This document shows positions 56,058 through 63,899 of a DNA stretch of 64,000 bases, piece by piece; the stretch's first letter is position 1, and each line of letters begins with the position of its first letter. The notes under the pieces are model-generated. The model had not been told where the DNA came from, made no database searches, and saw only the letters and a program-made list of their open reading frames with translations. This DNA comes from a virus, in IMG/VR virus record IMGVR_UViG_3300047510_002627, positions 56,752-120,751 of that record; one strand, 5' to 3'. The translations under genes were made by a program, and so were the position numbers.

Positions 56058-56896
56058 TGAATAAAAGGCAAATTTATGGAATTGGCAGTCTTATAGATAT
56101 GATTGCTCAATATCCTCATATATTTTGTTCCAGCGGAACTAACAAACCTAAAGAATATGAATGGTCTTCAAAGACTGATGAAAATCATTTAATTTTTATT
56201 GATCAATATATTTTTAATTCATCATCATTTAAAAATAAGTTTAAATTTGCATGGTTAATGGAACCAGAATGTGTAATTCCAAATGTCTATAGACATGTGG
56301 AAAAAAATATTGAAGACTTTGATCTTATTTTTACTCATGATAAACAAATCTTAAGTCTTTCCGAAAAGGCAAAGTTTACTCCTTTTGGTGGTATTTGGAT
56401 TGAACCAGAAAATAGATTTGTTCAAGAAAAAAATAAATTAAATTCTTTTCTTTTTTCTGAAAAGCGTTCAACTCCTGGACATAGATTTAGACATGAAGTA
56501 GCAAAAAATATCACTGGGGTTAATATTGACATGTTTGGTAATGGTGTTGGAAAACATCTTGAATCGAAAACAACATCCTTAAAGGATTATATGTTTTCAA
56601 TCATTATAGAAAATTCAAAAACTGATTATTGGTTCACCGAAAAAATAATAGATTGTTTTGCTGTGGGAACTATTCCAATATATTGGGGTTGTCCATCGAT
56701 AGGAAATTTTTTTGATACTAATGGGATTATTGTTTTTGACACAATTCAAGAACTTGAACAAATATTAAATAATTTGTCACCAGAGTATTACTATGATAGA
56801 CTTGATAGTATAAACAAAAACTTTGAAATTTCCAAAAAGTATTGGATTGCGGATGATTATATTTACTCTTATCTGAAGGATTATGATATCATTTAA
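56054..56896 (+). CDS. GT10 alpha-1,3-fucosyltransferase-like
   Basis: 280 residues. The C-terminal half has YMFSIIIENSKTDYWFTEKIIDCFAVGTIPIYWGCPSIGNFF, the GT10 donor-site signature (F-x-ENS..DY.TEK..A..G.IP.Y.G.). The N-terminal half (KFAWLMEPECVIP..THDKQIL) fits the acceptor domain. Uses GDP-fucose in known members. Overlaps the next gene by 14 bp. Confidence 0.85.
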   Translation: MMNKRQIYGIGSLIDMIAQYPHIFCSSGTNKPKEYEWSSKTDENHLIFIDQYIFNSSSFKNKFKFAWLMEPECVIPNVYRHVEKNIEDFDLIFTHDKQILSLSEKAKFTPFGGIWIEPENRFVQEKNKLNSFLFSEKRSTPGHRFRHEVAKNITGVNIDMFGNGVGKHLESKTTSLKDYMFSIIIENSKTDYWFTEKIIDCFAVGTIPIYWGCPSIGNFFDTNGIIVFDTIQELEQILNNLSPEYYYDRLDSINKNFEISKKYWIADDYIYSYLKDYDII

Positions 56897-57716
56897 TAAT
56901 ATTGGTAATTATGGAAGATTAGGAAACCAGATGTTTCAATATGCTTCTTTAAAGGGGATTGCAAGAAAGCATGGATATGATTTTTGCATTCCACCTAAAG
57001 AAAACTTTGGAACTGTAGATCCTAAAGTTCGTGATGCTGGATGTGACATTTATGATGTGTTTGATTTGCAAAAGAATAATATTATTAAAGTAACATCAAA
57101 TATAGATTTAAAAGAATCTACTATGAACTTTGATGAAAATTTATTTGAAACTTGTCCAGATAATGTAAACATAGATGGGTATTTCCAATCTGAAAAATAT
57201 TTCAAACACATTGAAGATGAGATTCGTAAGGACTTCATGTTTGATGAAAACATACTTGCAGATGCCAATGAATTCCTTACAAAATTTTATCCAGGTGAAG
57301 ACGTAATTTCGTTGCATATACGTAGAACGGATTATAAGGAATATCCAAATCATCATCCAATTTGTTCTTTGAATTATTATCAAAATGCATTATCTTTAAT
57401 TGACTCATTAATTTTCGGTGAAAGGATAGACGAAAAGGCACCAGTAATTATTTTTACGGATGATGAAGAATGGATTGAAACACAAAGTTTATTTAATGAT
57501 GATAGATTCGTAATATCTCAAAACAATACTGTAGATTTTGATTTGTGCTTAATGTCTTGTTGTGATTATCATATAATTGCAAATAGTTCTTTTAGTTGGT
57601 GGGGTGCTTGGTTATCTAAGAGTAAAGGTGTCATAGCACCTAAAAAGTGGTTTGGTGAGTCTTATTCTGATTGGAACCCCGAAGATAGATTTTTAAAAAA
57701 TTGGGTGACGTTATGA
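56883..57716 (+). CDS. GT11 alpha-1,2-fucosyltransferase-like (copy 2)
   Basis: 277 residues. NIGNYGRLGNQMFQYASLKGI, VISLHIRRTDYKEYPNHHP and DYHIIANSSFSWWGAWLS repeat the three GT11 motifs, as in the gene at 52195; the two share FDEDLFE/FDENLFE and GFFQSEKYF/GYFQSEKYFKHIE. Recent-looking paralogues in the same operon. Confidence 0.9.
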   Translation: MISFNNIGNYGRLGNQMFQYASLKGIARKHGYDFCIPPKENFGTVDPKVRDAGCDIYDVFDLQKNNIIKVTSNIDLKESTMNFDENLFETCPDNVNIDGYFQSEKYFKHIEDEIRKDFMFDENILADANEFLTKFYPGEDVISLHIRRTDYKEYPNHHPICSLNYYQNALSLIDSLIFGERIDEKAPVIIFTDDEEWIETQSLFNDDRFVISQNNTVDFDLCLMSCCDYHIIANSSFSWWGAWLSKSKGVIAPKKWFGESYSDWNPEDRFLKNWVTL

Positions 57717-58378
57717 AAACATTAAATGATTATTTTGATCAAGTATACTGCATAAATCTTGATAAGAGAACTGATAGATGGGAAGAATCGCAAGAAGAAT
57801 TCCAAAAACATGATATTACTGCTGAGAGATTTAGTGCTTTAAGTGGTAATGATTTTCCTAAAGATTCTGTATTGGGAAAGAGATATAGATCTATTGGTTT
57901 AAATTCTGGGCAAGTTGGTTGCTCTATTTCCCATAGAGAATTGGTGAAAAAAATAAAGTTAAAAAAATTAAACAACGCATTAATACTTGAAGATGATGTG
58001 GAGTTTGATGATAACTTAAATGAAGTTTTACCTACTGTGATGGATGAAGTTCCTGGTGATTGGGACATGTTATATTTTGGAGGAAATCATTGTGGTAACA
58101 ATGTTTGGAATCCTCAGAGTACATTGGAGCAAATATCTAAAAATATTTTTAAAGTTACAAACTGCTATGCAACACATGCATATGCCATTAGAAATACAGT
58201 GTATGATAAAATAATTTCTGTTTGGGAGGATGATGTCATAGATCATGTAGATGTTTGTTTATCGAAGGTTCAAGCAGAAGTTAATTGCTATATTATTAGA
58301 CCACATCTGGCATGGCAAAGACCTAGTTTTTCTGATTTGCAGAAACAATTTGAAACTTATGATTTTTTAAAAAACTAA
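57713..58378 (+). CDS. GT25 (LPS) glycosyltransferase
   Basis: 221 residues from ATG 57713. YCINLDKRTDRWEESQEEF, GCSISHRELVKKIKL and NALILEDDVEFDDNL are the GT25 motifs (E-D-D metal site). No membrane part. Overlaps GT11 by 4 bp. Confidence 0.88.
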   Translation: MKTLNDYFDQVYCINLDKRTDRWEESQEEFQKHDITAERFSALSGNDFPKDSVLGKRYRSIGLNSGQVGCSISHRELVKKIKLKKLNNALILEDDVEFDDNLNEVLPTVMDEVPGDWDMLYFGGNHCGNNVWNPQSTLEQISKNIFKVTNCYATHAYAIRNTVYDKIISVWEDDVIDHVDVCLSKVQAEVNCYIIRPHLAWQRPSFSDLQKQFETYDFLKN

Positions 58379-58379
58379 A

Positions 58380-59084
58380 ATGACTAATATTTCTATAGCA
58401 ATCCCAACTTGGGAATCTTATGGTAGAGGTTCAGAATTTCTTGATGATTTATTGAGAACCATTGAAATTCAAAAAGGTCATCATTCCTATGAAGTTTGCA
58501 TTTCTGACCATAGTAAAGATGATGAAGTGCTTAATAAAGTTGAAGAATTTAAAGACAGACTTCCAATTCGTTATCAACGAAATGAAAATGATTATGGAAA
58601 TGGTCCAGCAAATACTAACAAAGCAATTGAAATGTGTTCTGGGGATATGATAAAAGTCATGTTCCAGGACGATTTCTTTTATGATGATGAGGCACTTGAA
58701 AAGATTTACAATGCGTTGTATAATAGTGACAAGGTTTGGTTATTGAATGGATGTAATCACACTGCTGATCATGGAAACTCATTTTATTGGGATTTGTATC
58801 CAAGATTCAATGATAAATTATTAGATGGAACTAACACTTTAAGTTCTCCATCTGTTTTATCTTTTAAAAGGGAAGTTAAAAATAGATTTGATGAAAATCT
58901 TGTTCACTTTATGGACATTGATTTTTTCTATGGAATGAGACTTGATCATGGAGATCCTATATTTTTAGATGATGTTTTAATTTCAAATAGGTTTCCAAAT
59001 GATGCATCAATTTCAAGTAATGCACCAAAAGATTTCACAAAAGAATCTAAGTACTGTAAAGAAAAGTATGGAGTAAATGTATGA
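58380..59084 (+). CDS. GT2 glycosyltransferase
   Basis: 234 residues. ISIAIPTWESYGRGSEFLDDLL, VCISDHSKDDEVL, NDYGNGPANTNKAIEMCSGDMIKVMFQDDFFY (D-D-x motif). Ends with a short acceptor part. Overlaps the next gene by 4 bp. Confidence 0.85.
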   Translation: MTNISIAIPTWESYGRGSEFLDDLLRTIEIQKGHHSYEVCISDHSKDDEVLNKVEEFKDRLPIRYQRNENDYGNGPANTNKAIEMCSGDMIKVMFQDDFFYDDEALEKIYNALYNSDKVWLLNGCNHTADHGNSFYWDLYPRFNDKLLDGTNTLSSPSVLSFKREVKNRFDENLVHFMDIDFFYGMRLDHGDPIFLDDVLISNRFPNDASISSNAPKDFTKESKYCKEKYGVNV

Positions 59085-59701
59085 TTGATTTTATTATACC
59101 TTCTATTGCAAGGCCAACACTCAATAGAACATTAAAATCTATACAAGAACAACAATTTATGTTTGCTAAAGACAAAAATTGGAATGTATTTGTTGGATTT
59201 GATGGAATATCTGCGACTAACATTGAGTATAATAATTTAATTCAAGATGATAAATTTAATTTCATCTTCTTTGAAGAAAAACTTGGTAAGGTTGGAGAAT
59301 ATGGAATAGGTAATGCTGGTATTGTTAGGAATGAAATTATAAAAAAAGTAAATTCCCCTAATAAATGGATTGCTTTTGTTGATGACGATGATACTTTAAC
59401 TCCATATTATATTGATAGTTTGTCTGTAGAACTTGAAAACTCAGACCCTCCTTTTGATGTATGTGTCTTCAGAATGAGGTATGATCCAGGTGGAGAAAGA
59501 ATTCTTCCTCCAATAATGAATGATGAATTGGAAGAAGATAAAGTTGGTATATCTTTCTGCGTAAAGAAGGACTTTATCAAAAAACATAATATAAAGTTTG
59601 TCAATGATATACGAGAAGATTTTAAATTCTTGATGGATTTAAAAAACGCTGGAGCAGTTATAAAAGTTTCAAAGTATGTTACTTATAACGTGGGGTTTTG
59701 A
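59081..59701 (+). CDS. GT-A glycosyltransferase, paralogue of the next gene's first half
   Basis: 206 residues. IDFIIPSIARPTLNRTLKSI, VFVGFDGI, GIGNAGIVRNEII, KWIAFVDDDDTLTPYYI (metal D-D-D-D), VCVFRMRYDPGGERILPP, VGISFCVKKDFIKKHNIKFVND. Nearly every block recurs in the N-terminal half of the gene at 59705, so they are tandem duplicates. Confidence 0.82.
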   Translation: MIDFIIPSIARPTLNRTLKSIQEQQFMFAKDKNWNVFVGFDGISATNIEYNNLIQDDKFNFIFFEEKLGKVGEYGIGNAGIVRNEIIKKVNSPNKWIAFVDDDDTLTPYYIDSLSVELENSDPPFDVCVFRMRYDPGGERILPPIMNDELEEDKVGISFCVKKDFIKKHNIKFVNDIREDFKFLMDLKNAGAVIKVSKYVTYNVGF

Positions 59702-59704
59702 TTT

Positions 59705-61123
59705 ATGATTAACTTTGTTGTACCTAGTATTGGTAGGGAAACTTTAAAATTTACTTTGGAATCATTAGTTAATCAAACAGACCCTGATTGGGAATGTTGG
59801 GTTGGATTTGATGGGTTATCTGAAGAAGAAGTGAAAAGCGAAATTCTAATAAAAGATGAAAGGATTCATTACATTTATCTTAAAGATAAATTGGGAAATG
59901 CTGGACATCATGGAAATGCTGGATTAGTCAGAAATAGCATCATATCTCAGATTGATAATGATAGAAAATGGATAGGATTTGTAGATGATGACGACACTTT
60001 AAATATAGATTACGTTAAAACTACAAAACGAATTGAAGAAGAGGCTCCAGATTTTGATGCATGTGTCTATAGAATGCAATATGATAGGCATGGAATGAAG
60101 ATTATTCCTCCTCCAGGAATGAAACAAATTCAACAAAATTTTGTTGGTATTTCTTTTTTTGTAAAGAAAAAGTTTATTGACGATGCTAAAATTGAATTTG
60201 TGAATGATAATGCTGAAGACTTTAAATATTTGAGTTCTATCGGTGAAAATGGTGGAAAAATAGCAATTACTGAATTTGTAATGTATAATGTGAACGGACA
60301 TGAATATGCAAATGAGGAAGATGAAGATATGCATTTGATGGATAAAAATAAATCAGTTTATAAATTGAAGGATTTTGGTCCGATATATTGCATCAATTTG
60401 GATGGTCAACCAAATAGGTGGGACTATATGGAAAGGCAATTTAAGCATTGGGAATTAACTGATTATACTCGTATTACTGCTTATGATGGTAGAGAAGATG
60501 ATCTAAGTGATATTCTTGTTGGAAGGTATCCCGAAATGATGACTTCTGGAGAAATAGGTTGTGTAACATCTCATCTAAAGGCAATTAAGCATTGGTTGGA
60601 TACTTCAGATTCTCCATATGCAATCATTATGGAAGATGATTGCAACATAGACATGGCAAAGTTTTGGGATTTTACTTGGAGGGATTTTATTGCTAGGGCA
60701 CCTTATGCTTGGGATGTAATTCAATTGGCAATTATTTCTACAGGTGAAATTCATATTCCGATTCATACGAGATTTGTCAACGATTTCTCTACAGCATGTT
60801 ATGTAATTACAAGGCACCATGCTGAAAAATTAGTTAAGTATCATGTACGTGGTCATAAGTATAAACTTGACAATGGAGTTAAACCTAGACCAGTTGCTGA
60901 TGATTTGATTTATAATTCTGGTTGTACTTATGCATGTCCAATCTTCTTGTATAAGATTCAATTGGGATCTTCCATCCATCCTGAACATGTGGACATTTTC
61001 CATAGACAATCGCATAATGGACTCTTAAACTTTTGGTCTCAAAGGGGGTCACAGATGTCTCTTAGTGATATAACTAAATTCGACCCCTATCTTGGTAGAA
61101 TTTCTGGAACTTCCCAACAGTAA
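59705..61123 (+). CDS. GT2-GT25 fusion glycosyltransferase
   Basis: 472 residues. First 215: INFVVPSIGRETLKFTLESL, KWIGFVDDDDTLNIDYV, VYRMQYDRHGMKIIPP, parallel to the upstream gene. Last 250: GPIYCINLDGQPNRWDYMERQF, GEIGCVTSHLKAIKHWL, YAIIMEDDCNIDM, the GT25 motifs. Fusion of two transferase types seen separately at 57713 and 59081. Last gene of the operon; no terminator is obvious between it and the porin promoter. Confidence 0.85.
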   Translation: MINFVVPSIGRETLKFTLESLVNQTDPDWECWVGFDGLSEEEVKSEILIKDERIHYIYLKDKLGNAGHHGNAGLVRNSIISQIDNDRKWIGFVDDDDTLNIDYVKTTKRIEEEAPDFDACVYRMQYDRHGMKIIPPPGMKQIQQNFVGISFFVKKKFIDDAKIEFVNDNAEDFKYLSSIGENGGKIAITEFVMYNVNGHEYANEEDEDMHLMDKNKSVYKLKDFGPIYCINLDGQPNRWDYMERQFKHWELTDYTRITAYDGREDDLSDILVGRYPEMMTSGEIGCVTSHLKAIKHWLDTSDSPYAIIMEDDCNIDMAKFWDFTWRDFIARAPYAWDVIQLAIISTGEIHIPIHTRFVNDFSTACYVITRHHAEKLVKYHVRGHKYKLDNGVKPRPVADDLIYNSGCTYACPIFLYKIQLGSSIHPEHVDIFHRQSHNGLLNFWSQRGSQMSLSDITKFDPYLGRISGTSQQ

Positions 61124-61146
61124 AAGTGGTGATTTCCGCACCCCCC

Positions 61147-61175
61147 TTGACAACCTGAAAAAAATCCTGTATCAT
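61147..61175 (+). promoter_or_regulatory. Sigma70-type promoter of the porin gene
   Basis: TTGACA (61147-61152), 17-bp spacer, TATCAT (61170-61175). Confidence 0.9.
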
Positions 61176-61180
61176 AAATA
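61173..61180 (+). promoter_or_regulatory. Late-type promoter CATAAATA overlapping the early -10
   Basis: CATAAATA begins inside TATCAT of the early promoter, so early and late polymerase could start the same transcript. Confidence 0.55.
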
Positions 61181-61183
61181 CAT

Positions 61184-61217
61184 CGAGTTGAGTTGTAACA
61201 AAACTTAACTCGTTTTT
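61184..61217 (+). promoter_or_regulatory. 5' hairpin with U-run in the porin leader
   Basis: 11-bp stem CGAGTTGAGTT (61184-61194) with AACTTAACTCG (61202-61212), one G-T pair, then T5. It sits 2 bases after the predicted RNA start and 28 bases before the ATG: attenuator or 5' stabilising stem. Confidence 0.75.
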
Positions 61218-61244
61218 CTTTAGTAAATTATTTTCTAATCGATT

Positions 61245-62726
61245 ATGAATTTTCTCAAACAACTGATGTTTGTACCTGTTGCACTGGGTCTTGTTGCTCC
61301 TGCGGTAAATGCCGCAGAACTCAATACTGAGGATATCAACAAGTATGCCTCTGCTGAACAGGTTACTAACATTACTCAATTCTCTGATGTTCAACCTACC
61401 GATTGGGCATATCAGGCACTCAGTAATCTCGTTGCCCGTTATGGTTGCGTAGCAGGTTATCCTAACGGCACCTATGGTGGTGGTAAGGCGATGACTCGTT
61501 TTGAGGCAGCAGCACTTCTGAATGCTTGCCTTGATCGTGTAACCGAAACTACCGATGAACTGCGTAAACTTCTTGTTGAATTCCAGCAGGAACTGATTGT
61601 TCTCCGTGGTCGTGTAGATGGTTTGGAAGCAAAGGTTGGTGTGCTTGAGGCACAGCAATTTTCTACTACTACCAAACTGAAGGGCGAAGCAACCTTTGTT
61701 CTGGGTGGAGTTCCTGGACTTGAAACTAATGCTGGTGGAAACGTTGGCAACACCGCATTTAATTATGATGTCCGTCTGAACTTCGACACCTCGTTCACTG
61801 GTCGTGATCTTCTTCGCACTCGTCTGCGTTCTGCTAACTTCAGCAGTGATCCTTTCGGTTCGTCTTCTTCCATGTTCAAACTGGACAAGGCAGACAACAC
61901 TACTGCTCTGACTGGAGACAATGTTGTTCTTGATCGTCTCTACTATCAGTTCCCTGTGAGTGATAGTGTGACCATCACTGCTGGTCCTAAGGTTCGTAAC
62001 ACTGAGATGGCATGGGTTCCTTCTGCTTATAAGTCGGAAATCCTTGACTTCTTCCAAGTTGCTGGTGCTCCTGGTGTCTATAACAAGGCAACTGGTGCTG
62101 GTGTTGGTGCTCAGTATATCGGCAAGGGTGGATTCGTTGCTGGTCTGAACTATGTTGCCGAAGATGGTGAGAATAGTTCTACTGGTGTCTTTGATTCCGA
62201 TGGTGCTCTGAACTTCATTGCTCAACTCGGTTACAAAGGATCTAACTGGGGTATTGGTGCTGGTTATCGTTATGGTTCTGAGGGCACCCGTCCTCGCACC
62301 TACAATGGTCTCCTGGGTGCCTCTGGTGCTCTTGTAGATGGTCAAGAATCTAATGCTGTTGCTATCAACGCATACTGGCAGCCTTCTGAATCTGGTTGGG
62401 TTCCTTCCATCAGTGCTGGTTACGGATATAACTTCGTAAGTGGCACTACTGGTAAGACTGATGCCACCGATTCGGATTCCTGGTTCGTTGGTCTTCAGTG
62501 GGCAGATGCTTTCTTTGCTGGTAATACCGCTGGTATTGCTGTCGGTCAAGCACCTTCCGCCGAAACCGCTGGTGTATCTGATGCCACGATGCTTGAGTTC
62601 TTCTACAAGTTCCAAGTTACCGACAACATCAGCATCACTCCTGCTCTGTTCTACGTTGACAACAATCAGCGTTATCAGGACAGCAGCAAGTGGGGTGGTG
62701 TAATCCAGACCAAGTTCACGTTCTGA
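61245..62726 (+). CDS. Cyanobacterial-type SLH-domain outer-membrane porin
   Basis: 493 residues. Signal peptide about 1-23 (LMFVPVALGLVAPAVNAA). SLH domain at about 45-95 (FSDVQPTDWAYQALSNLVARYGCVAGYPNGTY..AMTRFEAAALL), a coiled-coil region to about 135, then an OprB-type beta barrel to the end, with the classic C-terminal aromatic (TKFTF). Resembles the Som porins of marine Synechococcus and Prochlorococcus. Codon use is richer in C-ending codons than the neighbouring sugar genes, suggesting high expression or host origin. Terminator follows. Confidence 0.9.
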   Translation: MNFLKQLMFVPVALGLVAPAVNAAELNTEDINKYASAEQVTNITQFSDVQPTDWAYQALSNLVARYGCVAGYPNGTYGGGKAMTRFEAAALLNACLDRVTETTDELRKLLVEFQQELIVLRGRVDGLEAKVGVLEAQQFSTTTKLKGEATFVLGGVPGLETNAGGNVGNTAFNYDVRLNFDTSFTGRDLLRTRLRSANFSSDPFGSSSSMFKLDKADNTTALTGDNVVLDRLYYQFPVSDSVTITAGPKVRNTEMAWVPSAYKSEILDFFQVAGAPGVYNKATGAGVGAQYIGKGGFVAGLNYVAEDGENSSTGVFDSDGALNFIAQLGYKGSNWGIGAGYRYGSEGTRPRTYNGLLGASGALVDGQESNAVAINAYWQPSESGWVPSISAGYGYNFVSGTTGKTDATDSDSWFVGLQWADAFFAGNTAGIAVGQAPSAETAGVSDATMLEFFYKFQVTDNISITPALFYVDNNQRYQDSSKWGGVIQTKFTF

Positions 62727-62750
62727 TAAATCACTCATAACCTGAGTGGA

Positions 62751-62776
62751 AGCACCCCTTTCTGGGGTGCTTTTTT
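62751..62776 (+). terminator. Terminator after the porin gene
   Basis: AGCACCCC (62751-62758) with GGGGTGCT (62764-62771), then T6. Confidence 0.9.
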
Positions 62777-62792
62777 ATGTGTAAATCAAAAT

Positions 62793-62821
62793 CTTAACCA
62801 AATCTTAGTGGACTTTAATTT
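62793..62821 (+). promoter_or_regulatory. Pho-box array before pstS
   Basis: CTTAACCA (62793-62800), then CTTAGTGG (62804-62811) and TTTAATTT (62814-62821), spaced at about 11 bp. The first and third fit the cyanobacterial PhoB box PyTTAAPyPy(T/A); the second is degenerate. The array ends about 11 bp before TATAAT, in place of a -35. Confidence 0.7.
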
Positions 62822-62831
62822 CCATCTTTAG

Positions 62832-62837
62832 TATAAT
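62832..62837 (+). promoter_or_regulatory. pstS -10 TATAAT
   Basis: Perfect TATAAT without a -35 hexamer; activation by a PhoB-type factor on the boxes upstream is the simplest reading. Confidence 0.75.
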
Positions 62838-62871
62838 TACTCACGAAGTCTTTATTTTTACTTCACTTTTT

Positions 62872-63834
62872 ATGAAACTTAAAAATCTTATTGCTATGGG
62901 TCTGGTTGCTGCTCCTGTTGCAGCACTTGCTGGATCTCCTCTGAATGGTGCTGGTGCCACCTTCCCTGCACCGATCTACCAACGTTGGTTCCAAGATTAT
63001 GCACGAACTTCTGGGAGTAGGGTTAATTATCAGTCCGTTGGTTCTGGTGCTGGTGTTCGTCAATTTGTCGCAGGAACTGTCGATTTCGGTGCCTCTGATG
63101 AACCTATCTCGTCAAAAGAGGCGGCTAAAGTAAAACGTGGTGTCGTTCAAATTCCGATGGTGGGTGGAACGATTGCCGTTGCTTACAACAAACCTGGATG
63201 CACTCTGAAACTCACGCAGAAGCAAACTGTTGATGTGTTTGCTGGACGTATTAAGGATTGGAAGCAAGTTGGATGTGCTGCTGGACCGATGAAAGTTGTT
63301 TATCGTTCTGATGGTTCTGGAACTACTTTTGCTTTCACTAATTCCCTTGATGCCTTTGGCGGTTGGGGTCCTGGTGTAGGCAAATCTGTCAAGTGGCCTG
63401 TTGGTATTGGTGGCAAAGGCAACGAAGGAGTTGCTGGAACTGTCAAGAACACCCCAGGTTCCATTGGTTATGTGAACACTGGATTTATTAAAGCAAATAA
63501 ACTCCAAGCAGCAGCAATTCAAAATAAAGCAGGTAAGTTCGTTCTTCCTTCTGCTACTTCTGGTGCTGCCGCTTTGAATAATATTACTCTGGATGCTAAT
63601 CTTTCTGGAGAAAATCCCAACCCTTCAGGAGTAACTGCTTATCCTATCTCAACTCTTACTTGGATTCTTGCATATAAAACTGGAAACGGAGAAAAAGCGG
63701 ATGATATTCGTTCTGCTTTGAATTATGCTTTAAGTACTAAGGCACAGAGTATTGCTGATGATTTGGGTTATGTTCCTCTAAGTGGATCTATTCTTAATCG
63801 AGCAAGACTTGCGGTTAATCGTATCGGAAAATGA
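62872..63834 (+). CDS. pstS: PstS phosphate-binding protein
   Basis: 320 residues. Signal peptide about 1-20 (LKNLIAMGLVAAPVAALAG), then NGAGATFPAPIYQRWF, YQSVGSGAGVRQFVAGTVDFGASDEP, VYRSDGSGTTFAFTNSLD, GSIGYVNTGFI: the phosphate-contact motifs of PstS. Would raise host phosphate uptake together with the host PstCAB, which are not in this window. Own Pho-box promoter and terminator; the start codon fits the promoter 35 bp away. Confidence 0.96.
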   Translation: MKLKNLIAMGLVAAPVAALAGSPLNGAGATFPAPIYQRWFQDYARTSGSRVNYQSVGSGAGVRQFVAGTVDFGASDEPISSKEAAKVKRGVVQIPMVGGTIAVAYNKPGCTLKLTQKQTVDVFAGRIKDWKQVGCAAGPMKVVYRSDGSGTTFAFTNSLDAFGGWGPGVGKSVKWPVGIGGKGNEGVAGTVKNTPGSIGYVNTGFIKANKLQAAAIQNKAGKFVLPSATSGAAALNNITLDANLSGENPNPSGVTAYPISTLTWILAYKTGNGEKADDIRSALNYALSTKAQSIADDLGYVPLSGSILNRARLAVNRIGK

Positions 63835-63841
63835 TTATGTT

Positions 63842-63869
63842 CCTCCCCTTCTCTGGGGAGGTTTTTTTT
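63842..63869 (+). terminator. Terminator after pstS
   Basis: CCTCCCC (63842-63848) with GGGGAGG (63855-63861), then T8. Confidence 0.9.
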
Positions 63870-63899
63870 ATTTACTACATAAAATAGATTACTTTTTAA

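Noticed and set aside
61204-61211. CTTAACTC as a Pho box for the porin
   Set aside because: Single imperfect copy, downstream of the -10 and part of a hairpin stem.
61074-62738. A 554-residue open frame on the minus strand over the porin gene
   Set aside because: It is an antisense shadow of the porin, made possible by its codon bias. It has no promoter, no ribosome site and no recognisable domain, while the + strand gene is complete.
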